Origin: Bradyrhizobium ottawaense
Lineage (GTDB): Bacteria; Pseudomonadota; Alphaproteobacteria; Rhizobiales; Xanthobacteraceae
Direction of reading: 5' to 3'
DNA length: 64,000 nt
NCBI RefSeq assembly: GCF_900099825.1
Contig: NZ_LT629693.1
Span: forward strand, 186,001 to 250,000
Position numbers and translations under genes: made by a program. The notes under the pieces are model-generated. The model worked only from the letters and a program-made list of their open reading frames with translations, did not search any database and was not told where the DNA came from. Positions 16,587 through 25,250 of the stretch are shown one piece after another (within the stretch, counting starts at the first letter, position 1; every line of letters begins with the position of its first letter).

Positions 16587-17141
16587 TCAAGCAACGGATC
16601 GCGCATCCAACGACCACCGCGCCAGGCAATCATGGCCCCTCAGGCTGCGAATGAGCACGAACTCGTTCACGGTCCAGCAGATCGGCTCGACCGGATACTC
16701 TTCCACGGCACGCGCGTCGTAGAGCAGCGTCACATGCGGCGCGAAATTCGTGTTTGCCACCTTCCGCAGACCTTTTCGCATCATCACATCGCCGAGCATA
16801 CGGCGAAACGATATCAGCCGCTGTAATCCATTATCTCCGACCAGCACAAACGGGCGACTGTCACCCTTGCCGCGAAAGCTCGCGGTGCGGTCGAATAGAA
16901 CCTCGAACGGCTCCATTCGCACTTCCGCAGCAGCCGCACATGCGGCCCGGATGTCCGGCTCCGGCAAACCGCCGAGAAAGAACAGCGAAACGTGCAAGCG
17001 TTCAGGTTCGATCAGCTTGCCATTGAATTGGTGAGCGCGCTTGAGAACGCCGGCTAGCCTGTGGATTCGAGCCGCGGTGCCCGTGTCGGGAATGGCTGCG
17101 AGAAATAACCGGGCACTATCAAAATTTGCAATTCCACTCAT
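16587..17141 (-). CDS. thpR: RNA 2',3'-cyclic phosphodiesterase (2'-5' RNA ligase family)
   Basis: 184 residues from the ATG at 17139-17141 (MSGIANFDSARLFLAAIPD); an ATG five codons upstream is possible. The two HxT/S motifs that define the 2H phosphoesterase fold are LHVSLFFLG (about residue 50) and PHVTLLYD (about residue 135). Such proteins hydrolyse 2',3'-cyclic phosphates on RNA. The start faces the decayed antitoxin gene across 13 bp. Confidence 0.9.
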   Translation of the reverse strand: MSGIANFDSARLFLAAIPDTGTAARIHRLAGVLKRAHQFNGKLIEPERLHVSLFFLGGLPEPDIRAACAAAAEVRMEPFEVLFDRTASFRGKGDSRPFVLVGDNGLQRLISFRRMLGDVMMRKGLRKVANTNFAPHVTLLYDARAVEEYPVEPICWTVNEFVLIRSLRGHDCLARWSLDARSVA

Positions 17142-17154
17142 GATAGAACATACC

Positions 17155-17462
17155 ATGAACACTTGGATCAATCAACCAAAGGATGCGCAGGGATGTTGTA
17201 TTGCAGGGCCGCCCGAAACTGACGTAGCCATTATCGATCGGGCTGCCTTACACGGCCGTTCGCGGACAAACCTTATGCGCAAGGCGTAGTGCGTGCGGCG
17301 GAGGATGTATTGATGGAAACGGCACCCATTCGAATGAGTTCGGCAGGCTTCAAGGCTTTCATGGAGGCGCTATCAGCGCCTCCCCGCAAGGTGCCTGAAA
17401 TGGTCAAGCTGTTGCAGCGCGCCGCTCCGTGGGAATCCGGGGATGCAAAAGCCGGGAAGTGA
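17155..17462 (+). pseudogene. Frameshifted DUF1778-type antitoxin
   Basis: The first frame gives MNTWINQPKDAQ... ETDVAIIDRAALHGRSRTNLMRKA and stops at 17287-17289. Two bases over, the frame continues as VVRAAEDVLMETAPIRMSS, then SAGFKAFMEALSAPP and ends AAPWESGDAKAGK at 17462. Joined, these read as a complete DUF1778 (TacA-like) antitoxin with a one-base loss around 17286. A GNAT toxin normally overlaps the antitoxin's 3' end on the same strand; none is found, so the module has lost its toxin. Confidence 0.7.
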
Positions 17463-17530
17463 TCGGTGGCCGTCTCCGAGCGCGCTCTAAGCATTGCAAC
17501 ACGACTGAACCGGAATGCCTGCCCACGCGC

Positions 17531-18211
17531 TCACACCTGCTTCTGCAACACCGTCACATGCAGGCGGCGGCGGATTTCCATGCCCTGCCGGCGATAGAGC
17601 GCGATCGCGGACGCGTTGCTGGTGAAGACGTGCAGGAACGGAATTTCGCCGCGCGCCACGATCTGGCGGGAGATCGCGGACAACAGGATTTGCCCGTAGC
17701 CGTGGCCGCGGTGCGAGGGATGCACGCAGACCGCGGTGATCTCGGTATAATTAGCCGGCTTCATGCGTTCGCCGGCCATCGCGACCAGCTGACCATCCAC
17801 ACGAATGCCGAGGAAGGTTCCGAGTTCATGCGTGCGCGCGCTGAACGGGCCGGGTTTTGTCAATGCGGTCAGCGCCATCATGTCGGGAACGTCGGCAACG
17901 CCGAGCGTGAGAATATCGACATCGCCTGCCGGGACGTCGGCCGGCGTCCCGATCATCTGCTCGCCGGTCTCGGCCAGCACAACCTTGAACTCGGCCGGCG
18001 CCGTCACGGTATCAGGCGTGAACAGCACTGCGATCTCGGATCCTAGCATCATCGCGCCGAGGGCCGCGAATCCGCGCGACGAAATCTCCGCCATGTCGGC
18101 GAACGGCGTGATCGCGATGGGATACCGCCGTGCATGGTCGCCGCCTTCCGCCAAAGCCTGGTGCTGCGTCGTCAGCGCGGTCCAGATCGGATGATCGAGC
18201 GGATGCGGCAT
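17531..18211 (-). CDS. GNAT family N-acetyltransferase
   Basis: 226 residues. The acetyl-CoA binding motif A is ITAVCVHPSHRGHGYGQILLS (about residues 160-180; R-x-x-G-x-G present), followed by FLHVFTSNASAIALYRRQGM. The N-terminal 100 residues are less conserved, as in FR47-like proteins. It is not the toxin partner of the nearby antitoxin remnant: it is on the other strand and of a different subgroup. Located 22 bp after the IlvD/Edd stop, possibly the end of that transcript. Substrate unknown. Confidence 0.87.
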   Translation of the reverse strand: MPHPLDHPIWTALTTQHQALAEGGDHARRYPIAITPFADMAEISSRGFAALGAMMLGSEIAVLFTPDTVTAPAEFKVVLAETGEQMIGTPADVPAGDVDILTLGVADVPDMMALTALTKPGPFSARTHELGTFLGIRVDGQLVAMAGERMKPANYTEITAVCVHPSHRGHGYGQILLSAISRQIVARGEIPFLHVFTSNASAIALYRRQGMEIRRRLHVTVLQKQV

Positions 18212-18233
18212 GGATAAATCTACGCCCGCCCCG

Positions 18234-19952
18234 TCACAGCACGCAGCCGTAATGCGCCGACGACACCAGCCGGATGTACTTGTCGTGCACCGACCCTCTC
18301 CGCACCTGCTTGACCGAAGCGGGCTCGCGCCAATCGGCCATGCGCCGGGCGATTTCGTCCGCCGGGACCTCGAGGTTCACGGTGCGCGCGCCGGGATCGA
18401 TGACGATGATATCGCCGTCGCGCACCGCCGCGATCGGACCTCCCCGCGCCGCTTCCGGCGAGACATGGCCGATCAGGATGCCGTGCGAGACGCCGGAGAA
18501 GCGGCCGTCGGTGATCAGCGCGACGTCCTCGCCGAGGCCGCGCCCCTGCAACTGGATCGTCAGCATCACCATTTCGGGCATGCCGGGGCCGCCGACCGGG
18601 CCGACATTGCGCACCACAATCACATTGCCCGGCACGATCGTGCCGGCCCGGATCGCGGCCATCGTCTCGGCCTCGGATTCGAACACGCGCGCGGTGCCGC
18701 GGAACCGACCCTTTTCGAGCACCTTGCCCGACAGCTTCAGCAGGCAGCTTTCGGGCGCGAGGTTGCCCTTCAACACGCTGATGTGATTGTTCGGCGGCGC
18801 GATCGGTTTTTCCACCGGGAGCACGATCTGCTGCGGCGCCATCTGGTCGAGCGTCGGCACCGCGGCGAGATTTTCCGCCAGCGTCTTGCCCGTCACCGTT
18901 ATGACGTCGCCATGCAGCAGGCCGGCGCGGAGCAATTCCTTCATCACCACCGGCACGCCGCCGATCAGGTGCAGGCTTCCCATCGCGAACGGGCCGTGCG
19001 GCTGCAGGTTGGCCAGCAGCGGAACGCGCTCGCCGATTTGCTGGATGCGTTCGATTCCGATCGGCACCTGCGCCTCGCGGGCGACCGCCAGCAGATGCAG
19101 GTACATGTTGGTCGAACCGCCCATCGCATAGACGGTCGTGATCGCGTTCTCGAAGGCGCGTTCGGTCATGATGTCGCGCGGCCGGATGCCGGCCTCCATC
19201 AACCGGTACAGCGCGTCGACCGAGGCACGCGCCTGCGCCCGGACATCGGCATGGATATCGCTGCCGGCGTTGTAGTCGGCAGGATGCGAAGCGCCGCGCG
19301 GCAGCATCATGCCGATCGCTTCGGCAATCGTGCTCATGGTGTTGGCGGTGAACATCGCGCCGCAGGTGCCGCTGCCCGGCATCACGTTGCGCTCGACTTC
19401 CAGCAGTTCCTCGCCCGAGAGGCGGCCGGACTCGTTGGCGGCCCGCGCTTCGGCGTAGTCGAGGATGGTGAGGTTATTGCCTTTGGCGGCCCAGGCGCCG
19501 AACGAGACGCTGCCCGGCGTGCTGGTGCCGGGATAGAGCACGAGGCCGAACGCATTGGTCCGCGCCAACGGCATCAGCGCGGCGGCGCCGGTTTTGTCGC
19601 AGCCGGAAATCACGATCATGGCGTCGCCATGGTGGGCGTAGTGGCCGATCTCGAAGCAATCGGCGACGACATCGCGGGACGCGAGGCTGTAGCCCGCCGT
19701 GGGCGTGCCCTGGGTCAGGGCGTCAGAAACGGCCGGCGCGCCGACGACGAGGCCCTGCCCGCCGCGCTCGGCGAGAATCTCGATCAGCAAATCGCTGATG
19801 GTGCGCACCCGGTTATTGCAGCGATGGGCGTTGGTCCAGGCGCTGGCGATCGTCACCACCGCGCTGGTCTGCTCGGCGCGGTCCGGATCGAAGCCGGCGG
19901 CGCGCAATTCGACCCGCGATTTCTTCCAGTAGAGGCTGCTGTCCTGTGTCAT
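18234..19952 (-). CDS. IlvD/Edd family dehydratase
   Basis: 572 residues, close to dihydroxy-acid and sugar-acid dehydratases. Three cluster-ligand cysteines are visible: HRCNNRV (about residue 45), SGCDKTGAAA (about 118) and GSGTCGAMFTANTM (about 190). The C-terminal ALITDGRFSG...GHVSPEAARGGPI block is intact. The enzymes dehydrate 2,3-dihydroxy acids using an Fe-S cluster. The linkage with a Lin0512 gene rather than ilv genes, and divergence from core IlvD, favour an aldonate or other sugar-acid substrate; this is inference. Confidence 0.87.
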   Translation of the reverse strand: MTQDSSLYWKKSRVELRAAGFDPDRAEQTSAVVTIASAWTNAHRCNNRVRTISDLLIEILAERGGQGLVVGAPAVSDALTQGTPTAGYSLASRDVVADCFEIGHYAHHGDAMIVISGCDKTGAAALMPLARTNAFGLVLYPGTSTPGSVSFGAWAAKGNNLTILDYAEARAANESGRLSGEELLEVERNVMPGSGTCGAMFTANTMSTIAEAIGMMLPRGASHPADYNAGSDIHADVRAQARASVDALYRLMEAGIRPRDIMTERAFENAITTVYAMGGSTNMYLHLLAVAREAQVPIGIERIQQIGERVPLLANLQPHGPFAMGSLHLIGGVPVVMKELLRAGLLHGDVITVTGKTLAENLAAVPTLDQMAPQQIVLPVEKPIAPPNNHISVLKGNLAPESCLLKLSGKVLEKGRFRGTARVFESEAETMAAIRAGTIVPGNVIVVRNVGPVGGPGMPEMVMLTIQLQGRGLGEDVALITDGRFSGVSHGILIGHVSPEAARGGPIAAVRDGDIIVIDPGARTVNLEVPADEIARRMADWREPASVKQVRRGSVHDKYIRLVSSAHYGCVL

Positions 19953-19988
19953 GATGGGCTCACGATCTCGTTTGACGGATGACTTGAT

Positions 19989-20333
19989 TCACTTGCCGTC
20001 GTCGAGGCTGACGATAACGGCGGCGTTGGCGATGATGATGGAGTCGCCGCCGGTTTCAGCGGGAATTTCGAGCCCGCCCTTCACGGCCGTGACGGTGATG
20101 GTGCCGTAGGGCAGTTCCTTGGCGACATCTGCGGTATCGACCAGGCTCGGATCGGGCACGGCGATGGTGACGTCCACGAACATGTCCTTGGCGGTCTTGT
20201 CCAGCATCCGGAAGAAGCCGAGGCTGGAATGGCGGATGGCGTCGGAGACGGCGCGCTTGGCGGCCTTGGTGGCGTCCTTGCCGTGAACGTCGACGCCCAT
20301 GCCCATTTCGGTGATGCAGCGCACGCGTGCCAT
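19989..20333 (-). CDS. Lin0512 family protein
   Basis: 114 residues, MARVRCITEMGMGVDVHGKD, matching the small Lin0512 family of unknown function. AGAGGAAA precedes the ATG. It is 36 bp upstream of the IlvD/Edd gene on the same strand, so the two are likely one operon. The family has a compact alpha/beta fold; no catalytic residues can be assigned. Confidence 0.82.
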   Translation of the reverse strand: MARVRCITEMGMGVDVHGKDATKAAKRAVSDAIRHSSLGFFRMLDKTAKDMFVDVTIAVPDPSLVDTADVAKELPYGTITVTAVKGGLEIPAETGGDSIIIANAAVIVSLDDGK

Positions 20334-20529
20334 GGAGTTTCCTCTTGTTGTTTTTGGAGTGGGTATCAGTGCTGAACTCTGATTATCACGATTTCATACG
20401 GGAACTTATCGAGATATGTGGCCGGTAAACCACAATCGTCAACGACATTAAGCAGATCGTAACCGCGCGATTGCCGCGGAATCAACGAATCAACTAGACC
20501 GCTAAGTGGGGTAGGAAGCGGAGAGTGTC

Positions 20530-20628
20530 ATGAGAGTAGCTTCCTTAGAGAGTGTATTGACGGCGGCCACACTGGTATCGGCCATCGTCGTGGTGCTGTG
20601 GGGAATCAGGATTTTCCAGGGCATATGA
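20530..20628 (+). CDS. Possible 32-residue membrane peptide
   Basis: ATG at 20530 with a GGAG seven bases upstream encodes MRVASLESVLTAATLVSAIV plus VVLWGIRIFQGI, one hydrophobic span. No homologue is recognised. Existence is plausible because of the good ribosome site, but the reading is short. Confidence 0.4.
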   Translation: MRVASLESVLTAATLVSAIVVVLWGIRIFQGI

Positions 20629-20837
20629 GCAGACGGGACGCTTTCGTCGGAACAGAGACCTCCACTCAAGAAGAGGCTCGCGATTAAAGCATCACTCCGC
20701 GGCGGCGGAGGCCTTCTGTTCCCTTGCATACGATCGAATAGCCGGGCACTGGTGTGTCCAGACACGCATTGAGTTTGGTTGGCGTTCTTGGCGCGAGATC
20801 GGCGCCGGCCACGAAAATATTTGGTTTCAAGTCTCTC

Positions 20838-20933
20838 ATGCATTTCAGCTTCTATGTGATGATTGCCGCGCTGGTTCTGGTCGGCTTCGAAGTCGCCTAT
20901 GCGCTCTATCAACTGACGCTGTTCGTTCTTTAA
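20838..20933 (+). CDS. Possible 31-residue membrane peptide
   Basis: ATG at 20838 encodes MHFSFYVMIAALVLVGFEVA plus YALYQLTLFVL, a single clean transmembrane segment ending in TAA just before a dispersed repeat. No strong ribosome site is visible. Single-span micro-proteins of this kind occur in Bradyrhizobium, but this one is unproven. Confidence 0.35.
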   Translation: MHFSFYVMIAALVLVGFEVAYALYQLTLFVL

Positions 20934-20937
20934 CCCC

Positions 20938-21085
20938 CGTCATTGCGAGCCAACGGGTCGGCGCGAAGCGCCGCCCGATGACAGGCTCCGCGAAGCAATC
21001 CATTTTTTCTTTGCGCGGCGAGATGGATTGCTTCGTCGCTACGCTCCCTTGCACAAACGCTTCGCGTTTATTGCAGGCAATGACG
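20938..21085. repeat. Extragenic repeat with CGTCATTGCGAGC / GGCAATGACG arms
   Basis: Starts CGTCATTGCGAGCCAACGGG and ends TTGCAGGCAATGACG, with internal inverted pieces GGATTGCTTCG and CGAAGCAATCC. The layout is a long imperfect hairpin. Recalled as a common Bradyrhizobium intergenic repeat; not searched. Confidence 0.65.
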
Positions 21086-21654
21086 TTGTGAGACATGCGC
21101 TCTTAATCTCGCGGCGCGATGCGCCCGAAGTTTTGCACTGCGTGTCCCTGCTGGAGAACAGAGGGCGCGGGGAAGACCGGGTGCGCGCTGCACCCGCGGT
21201 CTCGCAGGCATGATGCATAACAAGATGCGCCCACGAGCATACAGGTTCAGCGGAGAACACTCCGGCCTCCCCCACGCAATGGCTTTACGGCTTATACGCG
21301 TTCGCCCTGGTGACCGGCTTTCTTGCCACCATCATCTGCAAGAGCTTTCGCCCCTACACGACTTGACGCCAGCACCGGGACGTCAGGCCCACACGACTTC
21401 ACCGTACGCAAAAGCCACGCTCGTCAGTCGCAGCTTCGCGTCCACCGCATCCCACCGCACGGTCGTGACGATCGCGATCGCCCCTCTTGTTGCCGTGAGA
21501 CGGGCGAAGTTAAACGTCTGATTTGCCCGACGGGGCAACGGAAATATTTTTACGCGAAGGGCTGGACAGCTTTTGGTTGATTTGCCCGTCGTGCCAATTT
21601 GTCGCGGACGTGCGTGAAGATCGCGCTTGCGCGGGAGGCGAAGCAGTCTGCAGT
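21086..21654. repeat. Non-coding, repeat-like stretch
   Basis: 569 bp with no believable gene; short frames present lack ribosome sites and family resemblance. Wording such as CCCACGAGCATACAGGTTCA, GACGTCAGGCCCACACGACT and GATTTGCCCGACGGG is, from memory, shared by many Bradyrhizobium intergenic regions, so this is probably a degenerate dispersed element. GATTTGCCCGACGGG (about 21518) and GATTTGCCCGTCGTG (about 21577) are internal near-repeats. Confidence 0.4.
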
Positions 21655-22101
21655 TCAAACCCAGCCGCCCCGCGCCATGATCGCGGCGCAGAGCAGGATG
21701 AGGACGATCGCAAACAGCTCGGCGTGGATAATCGCAGTAACCAGCCGCAACTGCTTCGCGCTGACCTTAGGCACCAGCCCTTCCCGCAGCGGCTTGTTCC
21801 AGGACAGGAATTCGACGGTCGGGATAACAGACAACAGCCCTACCAGGATGAAGATCGAGAATTTCGCGAGAAACGCGTGGCTGTGGAAATAATAGTCCGA
21901 GCCCTTCTCGAAGAAAAATACCCGGCACAGCCCAACGATCAACAGGAAGCCGGCGGCGATGCCGAGCACCATGTCCGTGACCTGCAGCCGGCGCGCCGAC
22001 GATAGCGTCAGCTCCTGCCGGATCAGCGTGAACTCCACCGCCAGCGCCGCCACCAGCGTGAAGGCCGCGAGGTGATGCAGGAAGGCAAACAGCGTGGACA
22101 T
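21655..22101 (-). CDS. DUF2214 family membrane protein
   Basis: 148 residues, four membrane segments: MSTLFAFLHHLAAFTLVAAL, then VLGIAAGFLLIVGLCRVFFF, a third near KFSIFILVGLLSVIP and a fourth at the C-terminus. A His pair (LHHLAAF) and the FEKGSDYYFHSHAFLAK motif are characteristic of DUF2214. Function unknown; cytochrome-like or small ion-channel roles have not been shown. Confidence 0.85.
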   Translation of the reverse strand: MSTLFAFLHHLAAFTLVAALAVEFTLIRQELTLSSARRLQVTDMVLGIAAGFLLIVGLCRVFFFEKGSDYYFHSHAFLAKFSIFILVGLLSVIPTVEFLSWNKPLREGLVPKVSAKQLRLVTAIIHAELFAIVLILLCAAIMARGGWV

Positions 22102-22271
22102 GGCGTGGGCTCCCTTTCAGAGGAATCTGGGCAACGGTGAACGGTCCGCAAGACTGCCGTGTGACGGACGGCTGCCCTGCGCCGGACGCGGCGCAGCCTG
22201 ATCGACAATACCGACGATGCTGCCTAAAATCGGGCAAGACCGCAACGAACGCACAACGAACGCACAAGGAG

Positions 22272-22538
22272 GGGCAAACCCTCCGGCAGGGCGTCGTGCT
22301 GCCGTTCGCGCCGACCGAGGCCGCACGAAAGGATGCCAACGAGCCCCGGCCATCGATCGAAGCGCGGTATGCGGATGATGCGGTGTATGTTGCGGCGGTG
22401 AAGCGCGAGGCCGCGCGTGCGGTGGCGGAGCGGTTGCTGCTGGAAGAGGATGCGGTGCGTTCGGTCGAGGCGGTGAAGCAAGGGACGCTGGCGAAGCTTG
22501 GGCAGTTGAGATTCGTAGGGTGGGTTAGCGCAGCGTAA
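22272..22538 (+). pseudogene. C-terminal remnant of an alpha/beta hydrolase-domain protein
   Basis: The frame reads VVLPFAPTEAARKDANEPRPSIEARYADDAVYVAAV as separate recognisable pieces (LPFAPTEAARK, DANEPRPSIEARYADD) and then AERLLLEEDAVRSVEAVKQG. This is the C-terminal tail wording of large secreted alpha/beta-hydrolase-domain proteins. No start, signal peptide or catalytic part precedes it, and the last residues come from the palindromic repeat at 22510. Best read as a truncated relic. Confidence 0.45.
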
Positions 22539-22549
22539 CCCACCGAATC
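22510..22549. repeat. GTGGGTTA palindromic repeat, copy 1
   Basis: GGTGGGTTA and TAACCCACC flank GCGCAGCG, extended by GATTCG / CGAATC. The minus strand of 22514-22526 contains the exact 13-nt AACCCACCCTACG that serves as the IS110 insertion target elsewhere in this window; here it is unoccupied. Confidence 0.8.
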
Positions 22550-22729
22550 TCGCTCCACGGTCGGTCCCGATGAGTTCCATGCGGGAACTTTTAAAACGCT
22601 TCTTCGATTGGCGCGGTTACACCAATTCCTGGTGACAGCTCCTTCTGCACATTCAGTTTAATTTGCGGATCAGAACGAAGTCTGATTCTCTGCCACTGGG
22701 GTATTCACATCGACACTAACGGGGGCACC

Positions 22730-22981
22730 ATGCTGTTGCGTGGGATCGGCGCTATTGCGCTGACGTTATCTCTTTCATCCGGGGCGCTGGCAGAGCGAGG
22801 CGTTGTGCAGCGCGTATCCTGCGCGATGGTTCGGGTTTACGTGGCGAAGTATTCAGCTTCGGCAGCAGAAATGTGGGCGCGAAGTCACGGCGCAACCGAT
22901 GCGCAGATCGAGGCTGCGCGCGAATGCTTGAAAGGCACAACGGAGCGGACCGCGCAGGCTGCTCGCTGGTCATCTCAATAA
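22730..22981 (+). CDS. Small secreted hypothetical protein
   Basis: 83 residues with a signal peptide (MLLRGIGAIALTLSLSSGAL, cleaved after ALAE or nearby). The mature part has VQRVSCAMVRVYVAKYSASA and a Cys in ARECLKG. GGGGG lies four bases before the ATG at 22730. Periplasmic or secreted. No function recognised; small proteins with the same layout are frequent in Bradyrhizobium. Confidence 0.65.
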   Translation: MLLRGIGAIALTLSLSSGALAERGVVQRVSCAMVRVYVAKYSASAAEMWARSHGATDAQIEAARECLKGTTERTAQAARWSSQ

Positions 22982-22995
22982 TCGCCGGCTTTGCA

Positions 22996-23085
22996 GGGTA
23001 GGTTGGCCGAGGGCGTAACCCACCAAAGTCTCGATCCGCGGTTGGTTTGGCGGTGGGTTACGGCTTCGCCTAACCCACCCTACGA
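22996..23085. repeat. GTGGGTTA palindromic repeat, copy 2
   Basis: Two half-elements, GGGCGTAACCCACC and GGTGGGTTACGGC...GCCTAACCCACCCTACG, in the gap before pccB. The 13-nt IS110 target AACCCACCCTACG is present and intact on the plus strand at 23072-23084. Confidence 0.8.
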
Positions 23086-23105
23086 AGGTCACGCGTCGCA
23101 AAATC

Positions 23106-24638
23106 TCACAACGGCAAATTGTCGTGCTTCTTCATCGGCGTTTCGACGTGCTTGTCTTTCAGCATCGCCAGCGCGCGGGCGATCCGCTTTCGCGTCGAGT
23201 GCGGCATGATGACGTCGTCGAGATAGCCGCGCTCGGCGGCGATGAAGGGGGACAGGAAACGGTCTTCGTATTCCTTGGTGCGCGCGGTGATCTTGTCGGC
23301 GTCGCCGATGTCGGAGCGGAAAATGATTTCCACGGCGCCCTTGGCGCCCATCACGGCGATCTGCGCGGTCGGCCAGGCGTAGTTCATGTCGGCGCCGATT
23401 TCCTTCGATGCCATCACGTCGAAGGCGCCGCCATAGGCCTTGCGGGTGATGACGGTGACGAGCGGCACCGTGCACTGGGAATAGGCGAACAACAGCTTGG
23501 CGCCGTGCTTGATCAGGCCGCCATATTCCTGGGCGGTGCCCGGCAGGAAGCCCGGCACGTCCACAAACGTCACGATCGGGATGTTGAAGGCATCACAAAA
23601 ACGGACAAAGCGCGCGGCTTTCCGTGAAGCGTCCGAGTCGAGCACGCCCGCCAGCACCATCGGCTGGTTGGCGACGAAGCCGACCGTGCGGCCGGCGATA
23701 CGGCCGAACCCGGTGACGATGTTCCTGGCAAAGGTTTCCGAAATCTCGAAGAAGTCGCCCTCGTCCACAACCTTCAGGATCAGTTCCTTCATGTCGTAGG
23801 GTTTGTTCGGATTGTCGGGGATCAGCGTGTCGAGCGACATGTCGACGCGTTCGATATCGTCAAAACTCGGCCATTCCGGCACGCCGTCGGTGTTGTTGGA
23901 CGGCAGGAAATCGATCAGCCGGCGCATCTGCAGCAACGTCTCGACGTCGTTTTCGAACGCGCCGTCGGCGATCGAGGAACGCGTCGCGTGCACCGAGGCG
24001 CCGCCGAGTTCTTCTGCGGTGACCACTTCGTTGGTCACGGTCTTCACCACGTCGGGGCCGGTCACGAACATGTAGCTCGTGTTCTTCACCATGAAGATGA
24101 AGTCGGTCATCGCCGGCGAATAGACGTCGCCGCCGGCGCAGGGGCCCATGATGACGGAGATTTGCGGGATCACGCCTGACGCAATGACGTTGCGGCGGAA
24201 GACATAGGAATAGCCTGCCAGCGCCGCGACGCCCTCCTGGATGCGTGCGCCGCCGGCGTCATAGAGCCCGATGATCGGCGCCCGCGCCTTCATCGCCATG
24301 TCCTGCAATTTTGTAATTTTCAGCGCGTGGGTTTCGGACAGCGAGCCGCCGAACACGGTAAAATCCTTGGCGAACACGAACGTCTTGCGGCCGTTGACGG
24401 TGCCCCAGCCGGTGACGACGCCGTCGCCGGGCACCTTGGTCTTCTCCATGCCGAATTCGGTGGAGCGGTGCTCGACGAACATGTCGAATTCCTCGAACGA
24501 GCCCTTGTCGAGCAACAGCTCGATGCGCTCCCGCGCGGTCAGCTTGCCGCGGGCGTGCTGCGCCTCGATGCGCTTTTCGCCGCCGCCGAGCTTGGCGCCG
24601 GCGCGCCGTTCTTCGAGGGTGTCCAAAATATCTTTCAT
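23106..24638 (-). CDS. pccB: Acyl-CoA carboxylase beta subunit (propionyl-CoA carboxylase-like)
   Basis: 510 residues, the standard length for the carboxyltransferase beta subunit. It starts [20 protein letters not shown]. The N-terminal oxyanion motif ([20 protein letters not shown]) and C-terminal counterpart ([20 protein letters not shown]) are intact. It transfers carboxyl from biotin to propionyl-CoA in the methylmalonyl-CoA route. The alpha subunit (pccA) and mutase are not in the window downstream, so they lie elsewhere or the substrate is another acyl-CoA. Confidence 0.95.
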   Translation of the reverse strand: MKDILDTLEERRAGAKLGGGEKRIEAQHARGKLTARERIELLLDKGSFEEFDMFVEHRSTEFGMEKTKVPGDGVVTGWGTVNGRKTFVFAKDFTVFGGSLSETHALKITKLQDMAMKARAPIIGLYDAGGARIQEGVAALAGYSYVFRRNVIASGVIPQISVIMGPCAGGDVYSPAMTDFIFMVKNTSYMFVTGPDVVKTVTNEVVTAEELGGASVHATRSSIADGAFENDVETLLQMRRLIDFLPSNNTDGVPEWPSFDDIERVDMSLDTLIPDNPNKPYDMKELILKVVDEGDFFEISETFARNIVTGFGRIAGRTVGFVANQPMVLAGVLDSDASRKAARFVRFCDAFNIPIVTFVDVPGFLPGTAQEYGGLIKHGAKLLFAYSQCTVPLVTVITRKAYGGAFDVMASKEIGADMNYAWPTAQIAVMGAKGAVEIIFRSDIGDADKITARTKEYEDRFLSPFIAAERGYLDDVIMPHSTRKRIARALAMLKDKHVETPMKKHDNLPL

Positions 24639-24783
24639 CTGCTTCCGCCCGTCTTGGCTACGATTTGAGGGCCTTCTAACACGGCCTTTTCCGAACCGGA
24701 AACACCCCTCCCGGCATCTGGTACCGCCGCCCTGCAGCCCCTATATCCGCTCCCTCAACCCGAGGCGACGGCAAGGGGACGGC

Positions 24784-25242
24784 ATGACCGATACCGCAAG
24801 CACCAACAACCCGGCCGCCGACAGCCCGAACGCCGAGACGCCCGGCACTGACGGCCCGGGCGCCGCCACCGGCGGCGTGCGAACGCTGCTCCGGCTGGAG
24901 GGCCTGGCGCTGTTTACCGGGATGACGCTGCTGTACGGGGTCTGGGACGGATCCTGGTGGATTTATGCCATCCTGTTCCTGGCGCCCGATCTTAGTTTCG
25001 CGGCCTACCTCGCCGGGCCGAAGTTCGGGGCCATGGTCTACAATGCCGCCCACAGCTATCTGGCGCCGATGGCGATGATGACGTTCGGATTTGCCGCCTC
25101 CTCGCCGCTGGTGCTCTCGATCGCGATGATCTGGCTGGCCCATATCGGCTTCGACCGCATGCTGGGCTACGGCCTGAAATACACCGCCGGTTTCGGGTTT
25201 ACCCATCTCGGGCGGATCGGAAAGCCGAAGGCCGATGCCTAG
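24784..25242 (+). CDS. DUF4260 family membrane protein
   Basis: 152 residues from the ATG at 24784, with AAGGGGA upstream. The first 30 residues are a low-complexity Thr/Asn/Pro/Gly linker, then four membrane segments beginning LRLEGLALFTGMTLLYG and LSFAAYLAGPKFGAMVYN. The C-terminal HIGFDRMLGYGLKYTAGFG is the DUF4260 signature. Function unknown. Divergent from pccB, convergent with the next gene across 8 bp. Confidence 0.85.
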   Translation: MTDTASTNNPAADSPNAETPGTDGPGAATGGVRTLLRLEGLALFTGMTLLYGVWDGSWWIYAILFLAPDLSFAAYLAGPKFGAMVYNAAHSYLAPMAMMTFGFAASSPLVLSIAMIWLAHIGFDRMLGYGLKYTAGFGFTHLGRIGKPKADA

Positions 25243-25250
25243 CACCAGCC

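Noticed and set aside
17531..18211. GNAT protein as toxin of the DUF1778 antitoxin
   Set aside because: It is on the opposite strand, convergent, 68 bp away and of a different GNAT subgroup; TacT-type toxins overlap the antitoxin on the same strand.
18210..19982. 590-codon plus-strand frame opposite the IlvD/Edd gene
   Set aside because: Antisense composition typical of high-GC DNA; the minus-strand dehydratase has all motifs.
22137..22271. Upstream part of the frame at 22137 as a real N-terminus
   Set aside because: It reads as low-complexity Arg/Cys/Gln with no signal peptide or similarity; only the part from 22272 is protein-like.
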